Numbered from the stretch's first letter, positions 16,761 to 25,731 are shown. The stretch: DNA of 64,000 nt from Burkholderia oklahomensis C6786 (GCF_000959365.1 NZ_CP009555.1:992001-1056000); one strand, 5' to 3'. Notes: generated from the letters alone by a model not told the origin. Made by a program: numbers and translations.

Positions 16761-17168
16761 ATGTCCACTATCGATACGAGCGAATCCAGAAAAACCGTCT
16801 TCAGCCCCTCGTTCTGGGAAGACAAGATGGGCTACGCGCGAGGCAAGCGGGTCGGCAATCACGTGTACATCGCGGGCTGCGTCGCGTCGGACGGCAATGC
16901 CGCCGTGATCGGCAGCGACGCGTACGAGCAGACCGCCTTCATCATCGACAAGATAGAGAAATACCTGAACGAGCTCGGCGCCGAGCTGACCGACGTCGTC
17001 AGCACGGTCACGCACCTGACGAGCTTCGAGCACTTCGACGACTATTGCCGCGCATTCAGCGAGCGCTTTCGCGACATCCGCCCCGTCAACACGACGGTCG
17101 CCGTGAAGTCGCTCGTCGAGCCGCGGCACTACGTCGAGATCACCGCGACGGCGATCGTCGACGACTGA
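16761..17168 (+). CDS. RidA/YjgF-family protein lacking the catalytic Arg
   Basis: A 135-residue member of the RidA (YjgF/YER057c/UK114) family; archetypal RidA hydrolyses reactive enamine/imine intermediates released by PLP enzymes. The fold signature is clear (VYIAGCVASDG, AYEQTAFIIDKIEKYL, VVSTVTHLTSFEHFDDYCRAF, YVEITATAIVDD). The usual P-A-R-S active-site turn reads P-V-N-T here (about residues 108-111), so the Arg needed for deaminase activity is Asn. This places it among non-archetypal Rid proteins, whose substrates are mostly unknown. It is the first gene of a six-gene run; the next starts 20 bases after its stop. The start has only a weak ribosome binding site. Confidence 0.8.
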   Translation: MSTIDTSESRKTVFSPSFWEDKMGYARGKRVGNHVYIAGCVASDGNAAVIGSDAYEQTAFIIDKIEKYLNELGAELTDVVSTVTHLTSFEHFDDYCRAFSERFRDIRPVNTTVAVKSLVEPRHYVEITATAIVDD

Positions 17169-17188
17169 CATTCCCATACGAGACAGCC

Positions 17189-18490
17189 ATGAGCCACGCA
17201 ACCGTCTACCCGAGCGGCGCACTCAAAGGCGCCACGACGCTTCCCGCATCCAAGCCCCACGTTCAGAGAGCGCTGCTGCTCGGGCTCCTGAACGGCAGGA
17301 CGACCCGGATCGAGAACATGTCGTGGTGCGCCGAGACCGAGCTGCAGTTCGCGGCGTTGCGACAGTTCGGCATGACCGTCGTCGAGCGCACTGCCACGTC
17401 GCTGACGCTGCGAGGCGTCGGCAGCGACGTCGAGGCAAGCGGCGCGATCGACGCGGCCGGCTCCGGCATGCTCTTCCGGATGAGCGCGGCGCTCGCGGCG
17501 CTGGCGACAGAACCCGTCACGATCCGCTGCAACGATTCGCTGTTCAGCCGCGACAGCGTGTTCGACGCCGGGTTCTTCTCGCATCTCGGCATCGACGCGC
17601 GCCGCGCGGAAGGCAATCTCGTCACGATCTCGCGAAAATCGCATCCGGAACGCGTACCGCTCACGACGCACAAGAGCACGCAGTTCATCTCGTTCGCGCT
17701 GTTCGTCGCGCCGTTCTCGGCCGACAGGACGCTGCGCGTCGCCGACGACGGCAGTCACGCCGGCTACATCGACATGAGCGTCAAGACGATGTCGCTGCTG
17801 CACAGCGCCGTCGTTCGAACGCCGGGCAGCCTGACGGCGAGCGAGTACCGCGCCGACGACATCGTCGTCCGCATCCCGACCGATTTCACGTCGCTCAGCT
17901 ACATCGCGTCCGCCGCGCTGAGCGTCGGCGCGGAAAGCGACATCGAAATCGCGAACTACCGGCCGGGAGACACGCTCAACGAACAGACGCTGTTCGACGT
18001 CTATCGCGAGCTCGGCATCCGCCTGACCCGCGACGACGCGCGTCATACGCTGCGGATCGAGCGCGAACGCGCCTTCCGGCGTTCGCGCCGCGAGCTGTCG
18101 CTGCACGAACTGCCGTCGGCCGCGACGAACATCATCGCGGCCGCGTCGAACCTCGGTGATCCGATCCGCTTCGGCGGTGTGGACGGCATCAACAACCACA
18201 AGTGCCAGCGCGCGTTCGTGATCAACGAGAACATCCGCGCAATGGGCGGACGCAGCGCACTCGTCTTCAACGACGTCGGGCGGTTCGACAAGATCGACGT
18301 GATGAGCGACGGCCCGCTGCACGGCGGGGCCGAATTGCCGAGCTATCGCGATCACCGGATCTGCGCGGCGAACATCATTGCGTCGCTCGGCGCGCAGCGC
18401 AAATCGATCGTTCACGACACCGACAAGCTCGACGACGGGTTTCCAAAATTCATCGACACCTTGAGGGCGTTGGGCGCCGAAATCGCATAA
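17189..18490 (+). CDS. EPSP-synthase-like protein, paralog 1 (divergent active site)
   Basis: A 433-residue protein with the EPSP synthase (AroA) fold, the family that transfers an enolpyruvyl group from PEP to a hydroxyl. Recognisable are LPASKPHVQRALLLGLL near the N-terminus (Lys and Arg kept), AAGSGMLFR, KSTQFISFALFVAP (Gln kept), PTDFTSLSYIASAAL and RDHR (about residues 387-390). However the KETDR motif, which carries the catalytic Glu, reads HKCQR (about residue 335), and the PEP-binding Lys before FPDYF is absent (DDGFPKF). This is therefore not a normal shikimate-pathway enzyme; it may use another substrate or act as a partner of the second paralog. It is the second gene of the cluster. 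Confidence 0.78.
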   Translation: MSHATVYPSGALKGATTLPASKPHVQRALLLGLLNGRTTRIENMSWCAETELQFAALRQFGMTVVERTATSLTLRGVGSDVEASGAIDAAGSGMLFRMSAALAALATEPVTIRCNDSLFSRDSVFDAGFFSHLGIDARRAEGNLVTISRKSHPERVPLTTHKSTQFISFALFVAPFSADRTLRVADDGSHAGYIDMSVKTMSLLHSAVVRTPGSLTASEYRADDIVVRIPTDFTSLSYIASAALSVGAESDIEIANYRPGDTLNEQTLFDVYRELGIRLTRDDARHTLRIERERAFRRSRRELSLHELPSAATNIIAAASNLGDPIRFGGVDGINNHKCQRAFVINENIRAMGGRSALVFNDVGRFDKIDVMSDGPLHGGAELPSYRDHRICAANIIASLGAQRKSIVHDTDKLDDGFPKFIDTLRALGAEIA

Positions 18491-18529
18491 CCGACCGGCC
18501 CCTCGCTCCTTCACGATTACGGAGTTGCC

Positions 18530-19885
18530 ATGACCACCAGCGATCGTCTCCGGCCCTCGTTCGTCGAAGTGAAGAACACTTCGACGCTGAGCGGCACCAT
18601 CGACCTTCCCGCATCGAAGAGCTCGTCGACGCGCGCGCTCCTGACGGCGGCCCTCACCCCGGGCATCAGCACGATCCGCAATGCCGCGACGGGCTTCAAC
18701 TCGAACGCGATGAAGCACAACTGCGAGCGGCTCGGCGCATCGTTTTCGAGCGAGGGCGACACGACGGTCGTCAAGGGCGTCGATGCGATGCACGTCGATC
18801 GCAAGATCGTCTTCGATCCGGGCAACTCCGGCGTCGTGCTGCGCCTGCTGATGGGCGTCGCGGGCTACCTGCCGGAAACCGACTTCGTCACGCAATACCG
18901 CTATTCGCTCGGCGTGCGTTCGCAAGCGGAGATGGTCGCCGCGCTCCGGCGGCTGAACGTCGAGTGCGAGGCGGTCGGCCCCGAAGCCCGGCTGCCGATC
19001 GGCATCCGCTCGACGCGCGAGCTCGGCAAGCATACCGAAGTATCGTGCAGGAAGAGCTCGCAATTCCTGAGCGGCCTGCTCTATCTCGGCGCGATCGGCG
19101 ACCGCGATCTCGAAATCGACGTGGTCGATCACATCACCGCGCCGTCGATGGTGCACACGACGATCAACAATCTCGCGCACGCAGGCGTCGCCATCGAGTA
19201 CGACGCGCGCTTTCGCCACTTCTTCGTGCCGGGCAGCGACCGCTTCAAGCCGTCGGAATTCACGGTCGGCGCGGACCCGGCGAGCACGGCGGCGATCCTC
19301 GCGCTGTGCGGCTCGCTCGCATCGGACGTTACGCTCAACGGCTTCTTCGAGGAAGAACTGGGCAACGGAGCCGTGATCCGCTACCTGACCGATACCGGCA
19401 CGCTGATCGACGAACTTCCCGGCAACCGGATCCGCATCAAGGGGGGCGCGTCGATCCGGCCGCAGGACTTCGACGGTTCGCTCGCGCCGGATGCCGTGCC
19501 CGCGCTCGCCGGACGCGCTGCGTTCGCGGACGGCACGAGCACGTTCTACAACATCGAGCACATCCGCTATAAGGAATCGGACCGCATCTCGGACTTCCGC
19601 CGCGAACTCGACAAGCTCGGCGTGCGCTCCGAGGAAAAGCTCGATCAGCTGATCATCCACGGCAATCCGCGCGGCTATCGCGGCGGCGCGGTCGTCGACG
19701 GCCACTACGATCACGGGCTCATCATGGCGCTCACCACGGTCGGCCTGCACTGCGAGCATCCGGTGCTGATCAAGGAACCGTTTCACGTCGGGCAGACCTA
19801 TCCCGACTACTTCGTCGACATCGGCTCGCTCGGCGCGAGCGTCGACGAGCTGATCTATCCGGACATCGCCGCGGCGCGCGCCTGA
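18530..19885 (+). CDS. EPSP-synthase-like protein, paralog 2
   Basis: A 451-residue second EPSP-synthase-fold protein, only distantly similar to the first. It keeps LPASKSSSTRALLTAAL, PGNSGVVLRLL, LGVRSQAEM, KSSQFLSGLL, VGADPASTAAIL (Asp) and YKESDR (catalytic Glu and the following Arg, about residues 347-352). It loses two PEP-binding positions: DHR is DHG (about residue 394) and the Lys before YPDYF is Gln (GQTYPDYF, about 421). With its near-intact acid/base residues it is the better candidate for real transferase chemistry, but PEP as donor is doubtful. It starts 39 bases after paralog 1. Confidence 0.8.
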   Translation: MTTSDRLRPSFVEVKNTSTLSGTIDLPASKSSSTRALLTAALTPGISTIRNAATGFNSNAMKHNCERLGASFSSEGDTTVVKGVDAMHVDRKIVFDPGNSGVVLRLLMGVAGYLPETDFVTQYRYSLGVRSQAEMVAALRRLNVECEAVGPEARLPIGIRSTRELGKHTEVSCRKSSQFLSGLLYLGAIGDRDLEIDVVDHITAPSMVHTTINNLAHAGVAIEYDARFRHFFVPGSDRFKPSEFTVGADPASTAAILALCGSLASDVTLNGFFEEELGNGAVIRYLTDTGTLIDELPGNRIRIKGGASIRPQDFDGSLAPDAVPALAGRAAFADGTSTFYNIEHIRYKESDRISDFRRELDKLGVRSEEKLDQLIIHGNPRGYRGGAVVDGHYDHGLIMALTTVGLHCEHPVLIKEPFHVGQTYPDYFVDIGSLGASVDELIYPDIAAARA

Positions 19886-19927
19886 GCGTCGAGCGCACCA
19901 TCGAATCCACTCACGAGAGAGAACATC

Positions 19928-21460
19928 ATGTGCGGAATTGGGGCCATTTTCAGTACGCAGCGCGCGTCGGTCGAAGGAATCGACCGGTCGCTGACCGCGT
20001 TGATGTCGAAGATCGCGCATCGGGGAGACGCGTCGCGCTTCAACGAGAATCTGATCCGCGATCGCTTCGGACTGGCGACGAACCGGCTCGCGATCGTCGA
20101 GCGCGAGCATGCGCGCCAGCCGGTGTCCGATCCGGAGCGCGACCTGCACGTCGTGCTGAACGGGCAGATCTACAACTACAAGGAATTGCGCGACGAGCTG
20201 TCCGCGCGCGGCCACCGCTTCAGCCATGCGGGCGACGCCGAAGTGATCCTGCGCGCGTACATCGAATACGGCCCGTCGTTCGCGACGAAGCTCGACGGCA
20301 TGTTCAGCTTCGTACTCTTCGACAACCTGAACGGAAAATTCCTGATCGGCCGCGACCACGTGGGCATCAAGCCGCTCTATTACACGCGGCGCGACGGCGT
20401 CTGGTACGTCGCGTCGGAGATCAAGGCGCTGACGCACGTGAACGCGCCGATCGAGACGCTCGCGCCCGGCACGCTGTTCGACGGCCGGGAGACGATCAAG
20501 TACGTGTCGTACGACGACAGCCATCCGGTCAGCCGCGACAGCTTCGATGAAGCGAAGGCACGCGTGCGGACGCTGCTCGAGGACTCGGTGCGGCGCCGCG
20601 TCGATACGGATCTGCCGATCTGCGTGATGTTCAGCGGAGGGATCGACAGCGCGATCGTGCTGCAGCTCGCGCATCGCTATCACCCGGACGTGACCGCGAT
20701 CTCGTTCGGCCTGCCCGGCTCGAACGACATCGAAATCGCGCATCGCTACTGCGCCGAAAACGGAATCCGCCACGTGATCTATACGTTCACGAAACAGGAC
20801 CTGCTCGACAACATCGACGACGCGGTCTATTACGGCGAGTTCTTCGAGAAGATCGACGCGATCGATTCGACGATCGCGCATTTCGGCTACTACATCGCGA
20901 ACAAGCTCGGCTTCAAGGTCGCGCTGTGCGGCGAGGGCAGCGACGAGATATTCGGCGGCTACGATCTCTTCAAGACGCACGCGCGGCCGGGCGCGCTGTC
21001 GCTCTATCGGCTCAACAACCTGCACCGGACCGATCTGCAGCGCGTCGATCGCGCGAGCATGCGCAATACGGTCGAAGCACGGGTGCCGTTCATGGACGCC
21101 GAGCTGATCGATTACGTGCTGAGCCTCGACTTTTCGTACAAGCTGCACCGGGGCGTCGAGAAGCACATTCTGCGCGAGGCGTTCCGCGACGTGCTGCCGG
21201 ACTACATCATCGACCGCCCAAAAATCAGGATGCCTGACGGCAGCGGCGTGAAGAACGTCATCATCGATCACATCGACAGCCTCGGCGACGTCCCGCCCGC
21301 CGACATCGCCAAGCGGCTCGGAGCAATCGGGCTGTCCGATCGCTCGGCGCTCTTCTTCGCGCAGAAATACCTGGACTGCAACTTTCCTTTCCCGACGCAG
21401 CGCTTCAAGCAGGCCGGACAGGATTTTTCGGAATCCGGATATTTCAACTTCATCTCGTGA
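19928..21460 (+). CDS. Asparagine synthetase (glutamine-hydrolysing)-like amidotransferase
   Basis: A 510-residue AsnB-type enzyme: an N-terminal class II glutaminase domain starting with the catalytic Cys (MCGIGAIF, with HRGDASRF, NRLAIV, NGQIYNYKELR and GDAEVILRAY), and a C-terminal synthetase domain with the PP-loop FSGGIDSA (about residue 235) and GEGSDEIFGGYD. Such enzymes activate a carboxylate with ATP and add ammonia or, in secondary metabolism, another amine. Both half-active sites look intact. Its place between EPSP-synthase-like and ATP-grasp genes suggests it amidates a pathway intermediate rather than serving asparagine supply, though plain AsnB activity cannot be excluded. Confidence 0.85.
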   Translation: MCGIGAIFSTQRASVEGIDRSLTALMSKIAHRGDASRFNENLIRDRFGLATNRLAIVEREHARQPVSDPERDLHVVLNGQIYNYKELRDELSARGHRFSHAGDAEVILRAYIEYGPSFATKLDGMFSFVLFDNLNGKFLIGRDHVGIKPLYYTRRDGVWYVASEIKALTHVNAPIETLAPGTLFDGRETIKYVSYDDSHPVSRDSFDEAKARVRTLLEDSVRRRVDTDLPICVMFSGGIDSAIVLQLAHRYHPDVTAISFGLPGSNDIEIAHRYCAENGIRHVIYTFTKQDLLDNIDDAVYYGEFFEKIDAIDSTIAHFGYYIANKLGFKVALCGEGSDEIFGGYDLFKTHARPGALSLYRLNNLHRTDLQRVDRASMRNTVEARVPFMDAELIDYVLSLDFSYKLHRGVEKHILREAFRDVLPDYIIDRPKIRMPDGSGVKNVIIDHIDSLGDVPPADIAKRLGAIGLSDRSALFFAQKYLDCNFPFPTQRFKQAGQDFSESGYFNFIS

Positions 21461-21509
21461 CGCGCACCGGCGCGGCGGCCGCGCCGCCGCGCCAGCCCGG
21501 GGAATACCC

Positions 21510-22730
21510 ATGAAGACCTTTCTGTTCATCGAAGCCCGCCCGATCGAATGCGCCGGCATCGGCTACATTCGCCGGCTCGGCTACGCGCCCGTCCTGTTCA
21601 CGTCGATGCAGTCGATGAACAAGGGGCTGTTCGACGACCTCGATCTGAGTCTGTTCGACGAAGTCCATCATGTCGACACGCGCGACGCCCGCGCGATGCG
21701 CGAGCGTATCGCCGAGCTGCGAATGTCGGTCGGCGCGGTGCTCGGCTGCTACGACGACGTGATGATTCCCGGGTCGGAGCTCGCCGGCGCGCTCGGTCTG
21801 CCGCACCCGTCGCTTGCCGGATTGCGCAACGCGTACAGCAAGAAGCGCGTGCGCGACACGCTGCACGCGAACGGCTACCGGCAGCCCGGATACCAGGTGC
21901 TGTCCGCCGATCGCTTTCCGCCGCGCCCCGACATCGGCTTTCCGTGCGTGCTCAAGCCGCTGCGCGACGCGGGCGCGTACGGCGTCAGCCTGTGCGCGAA
22001 CGAGGCCGACTATCGCGCCGCCGTCGAACGCCTGCGCTCGGGCGACGGCGTGTCGATGCTCGGCAACCGGCATCGCGAGTTCCTCGCGGAGGAATTCCTC
22101 GAAGGACCGTTCTACGGCGCGGAACTGCTGCACAACCAGGGCCGTTGGCATGTGCTCGGGATCAACCGGATCTTCGTATCGCCGCACGACAGCCTGTGCA
22201 TGACGGGCATCTCTCATCCATCCGACCTGCCCGCCGTCGACGCGGAGGCGATCGCGGGCGAAATCGTCGACTGGGTGAATCTGCTCGGCCTCGCGGGCGG
22301 CGCGCTGAACGTCGAGTTCATCCTGACCGAACGGGGGCCGGCGCTCGTCGAAGTGAACCTGCGCATCGCGGGCGCGCGCGCCGTCCGGCAGATCATGCTG
22401 ACGACGGGTATCGACATGGTCGAGCATCTGATAGATTTCGTTTGCGGAATCGATCGGCCCATCGTGCCGCGGGAATCGATGCGTTACGACTTCGTCGCGG
22501 ATGCATTCGTGTTCGCCCCGGCGCCCGGAATCGTCCACGACATCGCATTCGCGCCCCGCGACGCGCATTACGTCGCGAGCGGCTTCCGGAAGGTCCCGCT
22601 CGAATCGACGTCCGCATCGAAGAATTTCGGGTCGGTGATCGGCTATGTGCTCGCGCACGGCCGCACCTGCGACGAAGCGATGCGCCACGCGCGCGCGCTC
22701 GCTGACGATGTGCGCGTCGATCTCGGCTGA
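21510..22730 (+). CDS. ATP-grasp ligase
   Basis: A 406-residue ATP-grasp protein. The central domain shows FPCVLKPLRDAGAYGVSL (ATP-binding Lys), EEFLEGPFYGAELL and the Mg-binding segment ALVEVNLRIAG (Glu and Asn). ATP-grasp enzymes of this size form acylphosphates and join carboxylates to amines or thiols; the N-terminal domain (MKTFLFIEARPIECAGIGYIRRLG) resembles those of dipeptide-forming ligases. The acceptor and donor are unknown. It lies fifth in the cluster, 49 bases after the AsnB-like gene, and would provide a second amide- or peptide-bond-forming step. Confidence 0.83.
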   Translation: MKTFLFIEARPIECAGIGYIRRLGYAPVLFTSMQSMNKGLFDDLDLSLFDEVHHVDTRDARAMRERIAELRMSVGAVLGCYDDVMIPGSELAGALGLPHPSLAGLRNAYSKKRVRDTLHANGYRQPGYQVLSADRFPPRPDIGFPCVLKPLRDAGAYGVSLCANEADYRAAVERLRSGDGVSMLGNRHREFLAEEFLEGPFYGAELLHNQGRWHVLGINRIFVSPHDSLCMTGISHPSDLPAVDAEAIAGEIVDWVNLLGLAGGALNVEFILTERGPALVEVNLRIAGARAVRQIMLTTGIDMVEHLIDFVCGIDRPIVPRESMRYDFVADAFVFAPAPGIVHDIAFAPRDAHYVASGFRKVPLESTSASKNFGSVIGYVLAHGRTCDEAMRHARALADDVRVDLG

Positions 22731-22781
22731 ACGACGCAACACCGCGGCACCAACACAACGACAGAGAGACGAGGGAACGAC

Positions 22782-23648
22782 ATGGCGATTCTGATGGGTT
22801 TGCTTTCGGCATTGTGCTGGGGCAGCACCGATTTTCTCGCGGGACACGCGGCAAGGCGCGTCGGCGTCACCAAATCGCTGTTCTACAGCCAATCGTTCGG
22901 TTTCCTGATCCTCACCGCGTCGCTCGTGTTCCATCCGTCTTCGCTGCGCATCACGGCGATCGACGTCGGCTTCGGCGTCGGCATCCTCGCGGCTGTCTGC
23001 AACCTGGTCGCGATGGCCGCGCTGCTCAAGGCGCTGTCGATCGGCAAGGCTTCGGTCGTTGCGCCGATCGTGTCGCTGTACGGCGCGGTGACGACGATCC
23101 TGTCGCTCGCGACAGGCCAGTCGATCACGCAGCTCGCGATCGTCGGCCTCGTGCTCTGCATCGCGGGCGCGAGCCTCGCGAGCATCTCGAGGTCCGCGGA
23201 CGGCAAGCCGGAGTCGCCCGCGTCGATCGGCTTCGCGCTGCTGTCGGCGGCGATGTTCGGGCTCGGCTTCTGGCTGCAGGGCGCGTTCGCGGTCAAGAGC
23301 CTGGGCGTCGTCAGCGCGCTGTGGATCTATTACCTGACGGCCGTCCTGATCCTGTTCACGACACTCGCCCGCGCCCGCAACCTGTCCGCGCCGCCCGGCT
23401 CGATCGTCTTGCTGATCCTGTCGATCAGCGTGTTCAGCCTCGTCGGCTTCTTCTCGCTCGCGTACGGCTCGACAACGGGGCACGTCGCGATCGTCACCGT
23501 GCTGAGCTCGCTCGCGAGCGGCGTCACGGCGCTGCTCGGCTTCTTCCTGCGCGGCGAACGGCCGAGCGCGCTGCAGTGGGTCGGCATCGCGACGATCATC
23601 GCCGGCGTCGTGATGCTGAAAATCACGCCGCAAGCGCTCGCGGCCTGA
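22782..23648 (+). CDS. EamA/DMT-family transporter, probable exporter of the cluster product
   Basis: A 288-residue protein with about ten transmembrane helices in two EamA repeats (first beginning [22 protein letters not shown], second SIGFALLSAAMFGLGFWLQG). DMT-family proteins export amino acids, nucleosides and other small polar metabolites. As the last gene of the run, 51 bases after the ATP-grasp gene, it is a good candidate to export the pathway product and so confer self-protection. A GAGAGACGAGGGAACGAC stretch precedes the ATG. Confidence 0.82.
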   Translation: MAILMGLLSALCWGSTDFLAGHAARRVGVTKSLFYSQSFGFLILTASLVFHPSSLRITAIDVGFGVGILAAVCNLVAMAALLKALSIGKASVVAPIVSLYGAVTTILSLATGQSITQLAIVGLVLCIAGASLASISRSADGKPESPASIGFALLSAAMFGLGFWLQGAFAVKSLGVVSALWIYYLTAVLILFTTLARARNLSAPPGSIVLLILSISVFSLVGFFSLAYGSTTGHVAIVTVLSSLASGVTALLGFFLRGERPSALQWVGIATIIAGVVMLKITPQALAA

Positions 23649-24095
23649 GCGGCGCGTGCCGCTCGGGCCGCACGCCGACGAGTCGGCGCGCGCATCGAGC
23701 CCGGTTGCGCCGGCCGCCGGGCCGGGCATGATGGCGGTTGCGGTCGGCGTCCTCGCCGGCCGCACGTCGGCACCATCGCCGTGCGGGCGCGCATCGCAAA
23801 CGCATGCGACGCAGCCATGCCGACGCGATGCGCAACTCGCGCGACGCGCCGCGCACTGACCGACGCCCGCCCTGCGCGCGCCGCATCGCCTTTCGCGTTG
23901 CGCGCGCGAATCGTGCAGGATTCGCGGCGCCGCGGACATCCTCGCGGTCTCGCCAACGCGCCGGCGCGAACGCACGAACGCCGCCGCGCCAACGCCACAC
24001 GCGACACCGCGCGCCGGCGCAGACAAAGCGCGCCCGCCGCCGGCAAAGCACGTATCATGGCGCTTCGTCGCCTCATCCCATTTATCGTTGTTTCT
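23649..24095. other. Intergenic, GC-rich, no gene seen
   Basis: This gap follows the EamA gene. G+C returns to the high background here. There are short inverted repeats (around 23680-23730) but no T-tract, so no terminator is called for the cluster. A TATCAT at 24053-24058 could be the -10 element for the HAD gene. Confidence 0.45.
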
Positions 24096-24782
24096 ATGCT
24101 CGACCACCTCATTTGCGACTGCGACGGCGTGCTCGTCGACAGCGAAGTGATCGCCGATCGCGTGCTGTTCGACACGCTGTCGGCCGCGTTCCCCGCGATC
24201 GATTTCGCGGCCGATGCGAAAGCCGCGTTCGGCCAGCAGACGTCGCGCTTTCTCGCCGGCCTCGAAACGCGTCACGGCATCGCGATGCCGGCGAATTTCC
24301 TCGAGACGATCGACCACAACATCGAGATCGGCCTCGCGCAATGGCTCGCGCCGATCGCGGGCGTGCGCGACGCGCTGACGAAGATCGCGCTGCCCGCGGC
24401 CGTCGTGTCGAACAGCCGTCTCGAGCGCGTGCGCAGCTCGCTCAAGCGCGCGGCGCTCACCGACGTGTTCGGCGAGCGCGTGTTCAGCGCCGAGCAGGTC
24501 GCGCGGCCGAAGCCCTATCCGGACGTGTACCTGCACGCGGCAAAGACGCTCGGCGTCGAGCCGGCGCGCTGCGTCGTCGTCGAGGACAGCGTGTCGGGAC
24601 TGAACGCGGCGCGCGCCGCCGGCATGAAGACGATCGCGTTCGTTGGCGCGAGCCACATCCCCGGCGGCTACGAAGACGCGCTGCGCAAGATGGGCATCAC
24701 GCGGATCATGCGCTCGATGGACGAGCTGCCCGCGCTCGTCGAGGCAGGCAGGCGCGGCGAATTCGGCGACGTGCAGTCGTAG
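24096..24782 (+). CDS. HAD-superfamily hydrolase (phosphatase/phosphomutase-like)
   Basis: A 228-residue HAD protein of the CbbY/Gph/beta-phosphoglucomutase group. The motifs are DCDGVLVDSE (motif I with both nucleophile and acid Asp), VVSNS (motif II), a Lys in RPKPYPD (motif III) and VVEDSVSGLNAARAAG (motif IV). The cap domain lies between motifs I and II. The substrate is not predictable: phosphoglycolate, sugar phosphates or nucleotide phosphates are all possible. I start at ATG 24096, immediately before the catalytic motif as usual in this family; an in-frame ATG at 24057 would add 13 residues. Confidence 0.82.
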   Translation: MLDHLICDCDGVLVDSEVIADRVLFDTLSAAFPAIDFAADAKAAFGQQTSRFLAGLETRHGIAMPANFLETIDHNIEIGLAQWLAPIAGVRDALTKIALPAAVVSNSRLERVRSSLKRAALTDVFGERVFSAEQVARPKPYPDVYLHAAKTLGVEPARCVVVEDSVSGLNAARAAGMKTIAFVGASHIPGGYEDALRKMGITRIMRSMDELPALVEAGRRGEFGDVQS

Positions 24783-24858
24783 CCGCGCGATTTCGCTTCG
24801 CGCACGGCGCGGCTGGCGCGCCGTGCGCGATCATCTCGGCAGAACCGGACGGCATCGA

Positions 24859-25593
24859 TCAGGCGGCGTCCTCGCAGCACGCGTCGCGTTCGCGTTCGCG
24901 CTCGCGCACCGCTGCGAGCCGTTCGCGGAACGCGACGAGCTCGGCGATCGTCAGCATCGGCAGCCCGTGCTGCGCGGCGAAGCGCTCGACGTCCGCGCCG
25001 CGCGTCATCGTGCCGTCCGGATTCATCAGCTCGCACAGCACGCCTGCCGGCTTGAGCCCGGCGAGGATCGCGAGATCGACGGTGCCTTCGGTGTGGCCGC
25101 GCCGCGCGAGCACGCCGCCCGGTGCCGCGCGCAGCGGGAACACGTGGCCGGGGCGCACGATGTCGTGCGGCAACGCGCCGTCGGCGATCGCCGCGCGAAT
25201 CGTCGTCACGCGATCGGCGGCCGACACGCCCGTCGACACGCCGGCGCGCGCCTCGATCGACACCGTGAACGCCGTGCCGTTCTTGCTCTCGTTCAATTGC
25301 GCCATCGGCGGCAGCTCGAGCGCGCGCACCCTCTCGTCCGTCAGGCACAGGCACACGATGCCGCTGCACTCGCGGATCAAGAGCGCCATCGTCTCGTCGG
25401 TGAGACGCTCGGCGGCGACGATCAGATCGGCTTCGTTCTCGCGGTCGTGGTCGTCCTGCAGCACGACCGCGCGCCCTTCGCGCAGCGCGGCGAGCGCGGC
25501 GGCGATGCGCGGCGGCACAGGTTCGGCGGCGAGCAACGGGAGATCGGAGAAAGCGTCGGCGGGCGCCGACTTCGAAGGCAACGGAAACGACAT
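24859..25593 (-). CDS. ribB: 3,4-dihydroxy-2-butanone-4-phosphate synthase
   Basis: A 244-residue RibB that makes the four-carbon unit of riboflavin from ribulose-5-phosphate. Visible are [23 protein letters not shown] (acidic metal-binding loop), [36 protein letters not shown] (catalytic His) and [14 protein letters not shown]. It is a free-standing RibB without the RibA cyclohydrolase domain. The ATG at 25593 is preceded by GAGGAG, and the leader carries a complete FMN riboswitch, so expression should fall when FMN is plentiful. The C-terminus is unusually rich in Arg and Glu. Confidence 0.93.
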   Translation of the reverse strand: MSFPLPSKSAPADAFSDLPLLAAEPVPPRIAAALAALREGRAVVLQDDHDRENEADLIVAAERLTDETMALLIRECSGIVCLCLTDERVRALELPPMAQLNESKNGTAFTVSIEARAGVSTGVSAADRVTTIRAAIADGALPHDIVRPGHVFPLRAAPGGVLARRGHTEGTVDLAILAGLKPAGVLCELMNPDGTMTRGADVERFAAQHGLPMLTIAELVAFRERLAAVRERERERDACCEDAA

Positions 25594-25598
25594 GATAT

Positions 25599-25638
25599 GA
25601 AACGCTCCTCGCGGAAAGAATGGGGCGAAAAACGTTTC
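25599..25638 (-). promoter_or_regulatory. Shine-Dalgarno-sequestering stem of ribB leader
   Basis: On the minus strand GAAACG (25638-25633) can pair with CGTTTC (25604-25599), enclosing the ribosome binding site GAGGAG (25610-25605). The overlapping word GCCCTGAA (25643-25636) is perfectly complementary to TTCAGGGC at the 5' edge of the FMN aptamer (25870-25863). This gives two mutually exclusive structures, suggesting translational control. Confidence 0.6.
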
Positions 25639-25731
25639 AGGGCTTAGCAAACAGACAGCGCGACGCCGCTTCCGCGCCGCGCGGACGACACCGCGCGCAA
25701 CGGACGAGACCTGCGCACATGACCATCTGCA

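Noticed and set aside
17189..19885. Second housekeeping aroA copies
   Set aside because: Both lack PEP-contacting residues and sit with amide-forming and export genes, unlike a shikimate-pathway context.
17129..21559. Very long open frame on the minus strand opposite the cluster genes
   Set aside because: High-GC shadow of the plus-strand genes: arginine- and aspartate-rich composition, no domain, no ribosome binding site, and five well-recognised proteins on the other strand.
16761..23648. Phosphonate or nonribosomal peptide cluster
   Set aside because: No PEP mutase, adenylation, carrier or condensation domain gene is present.
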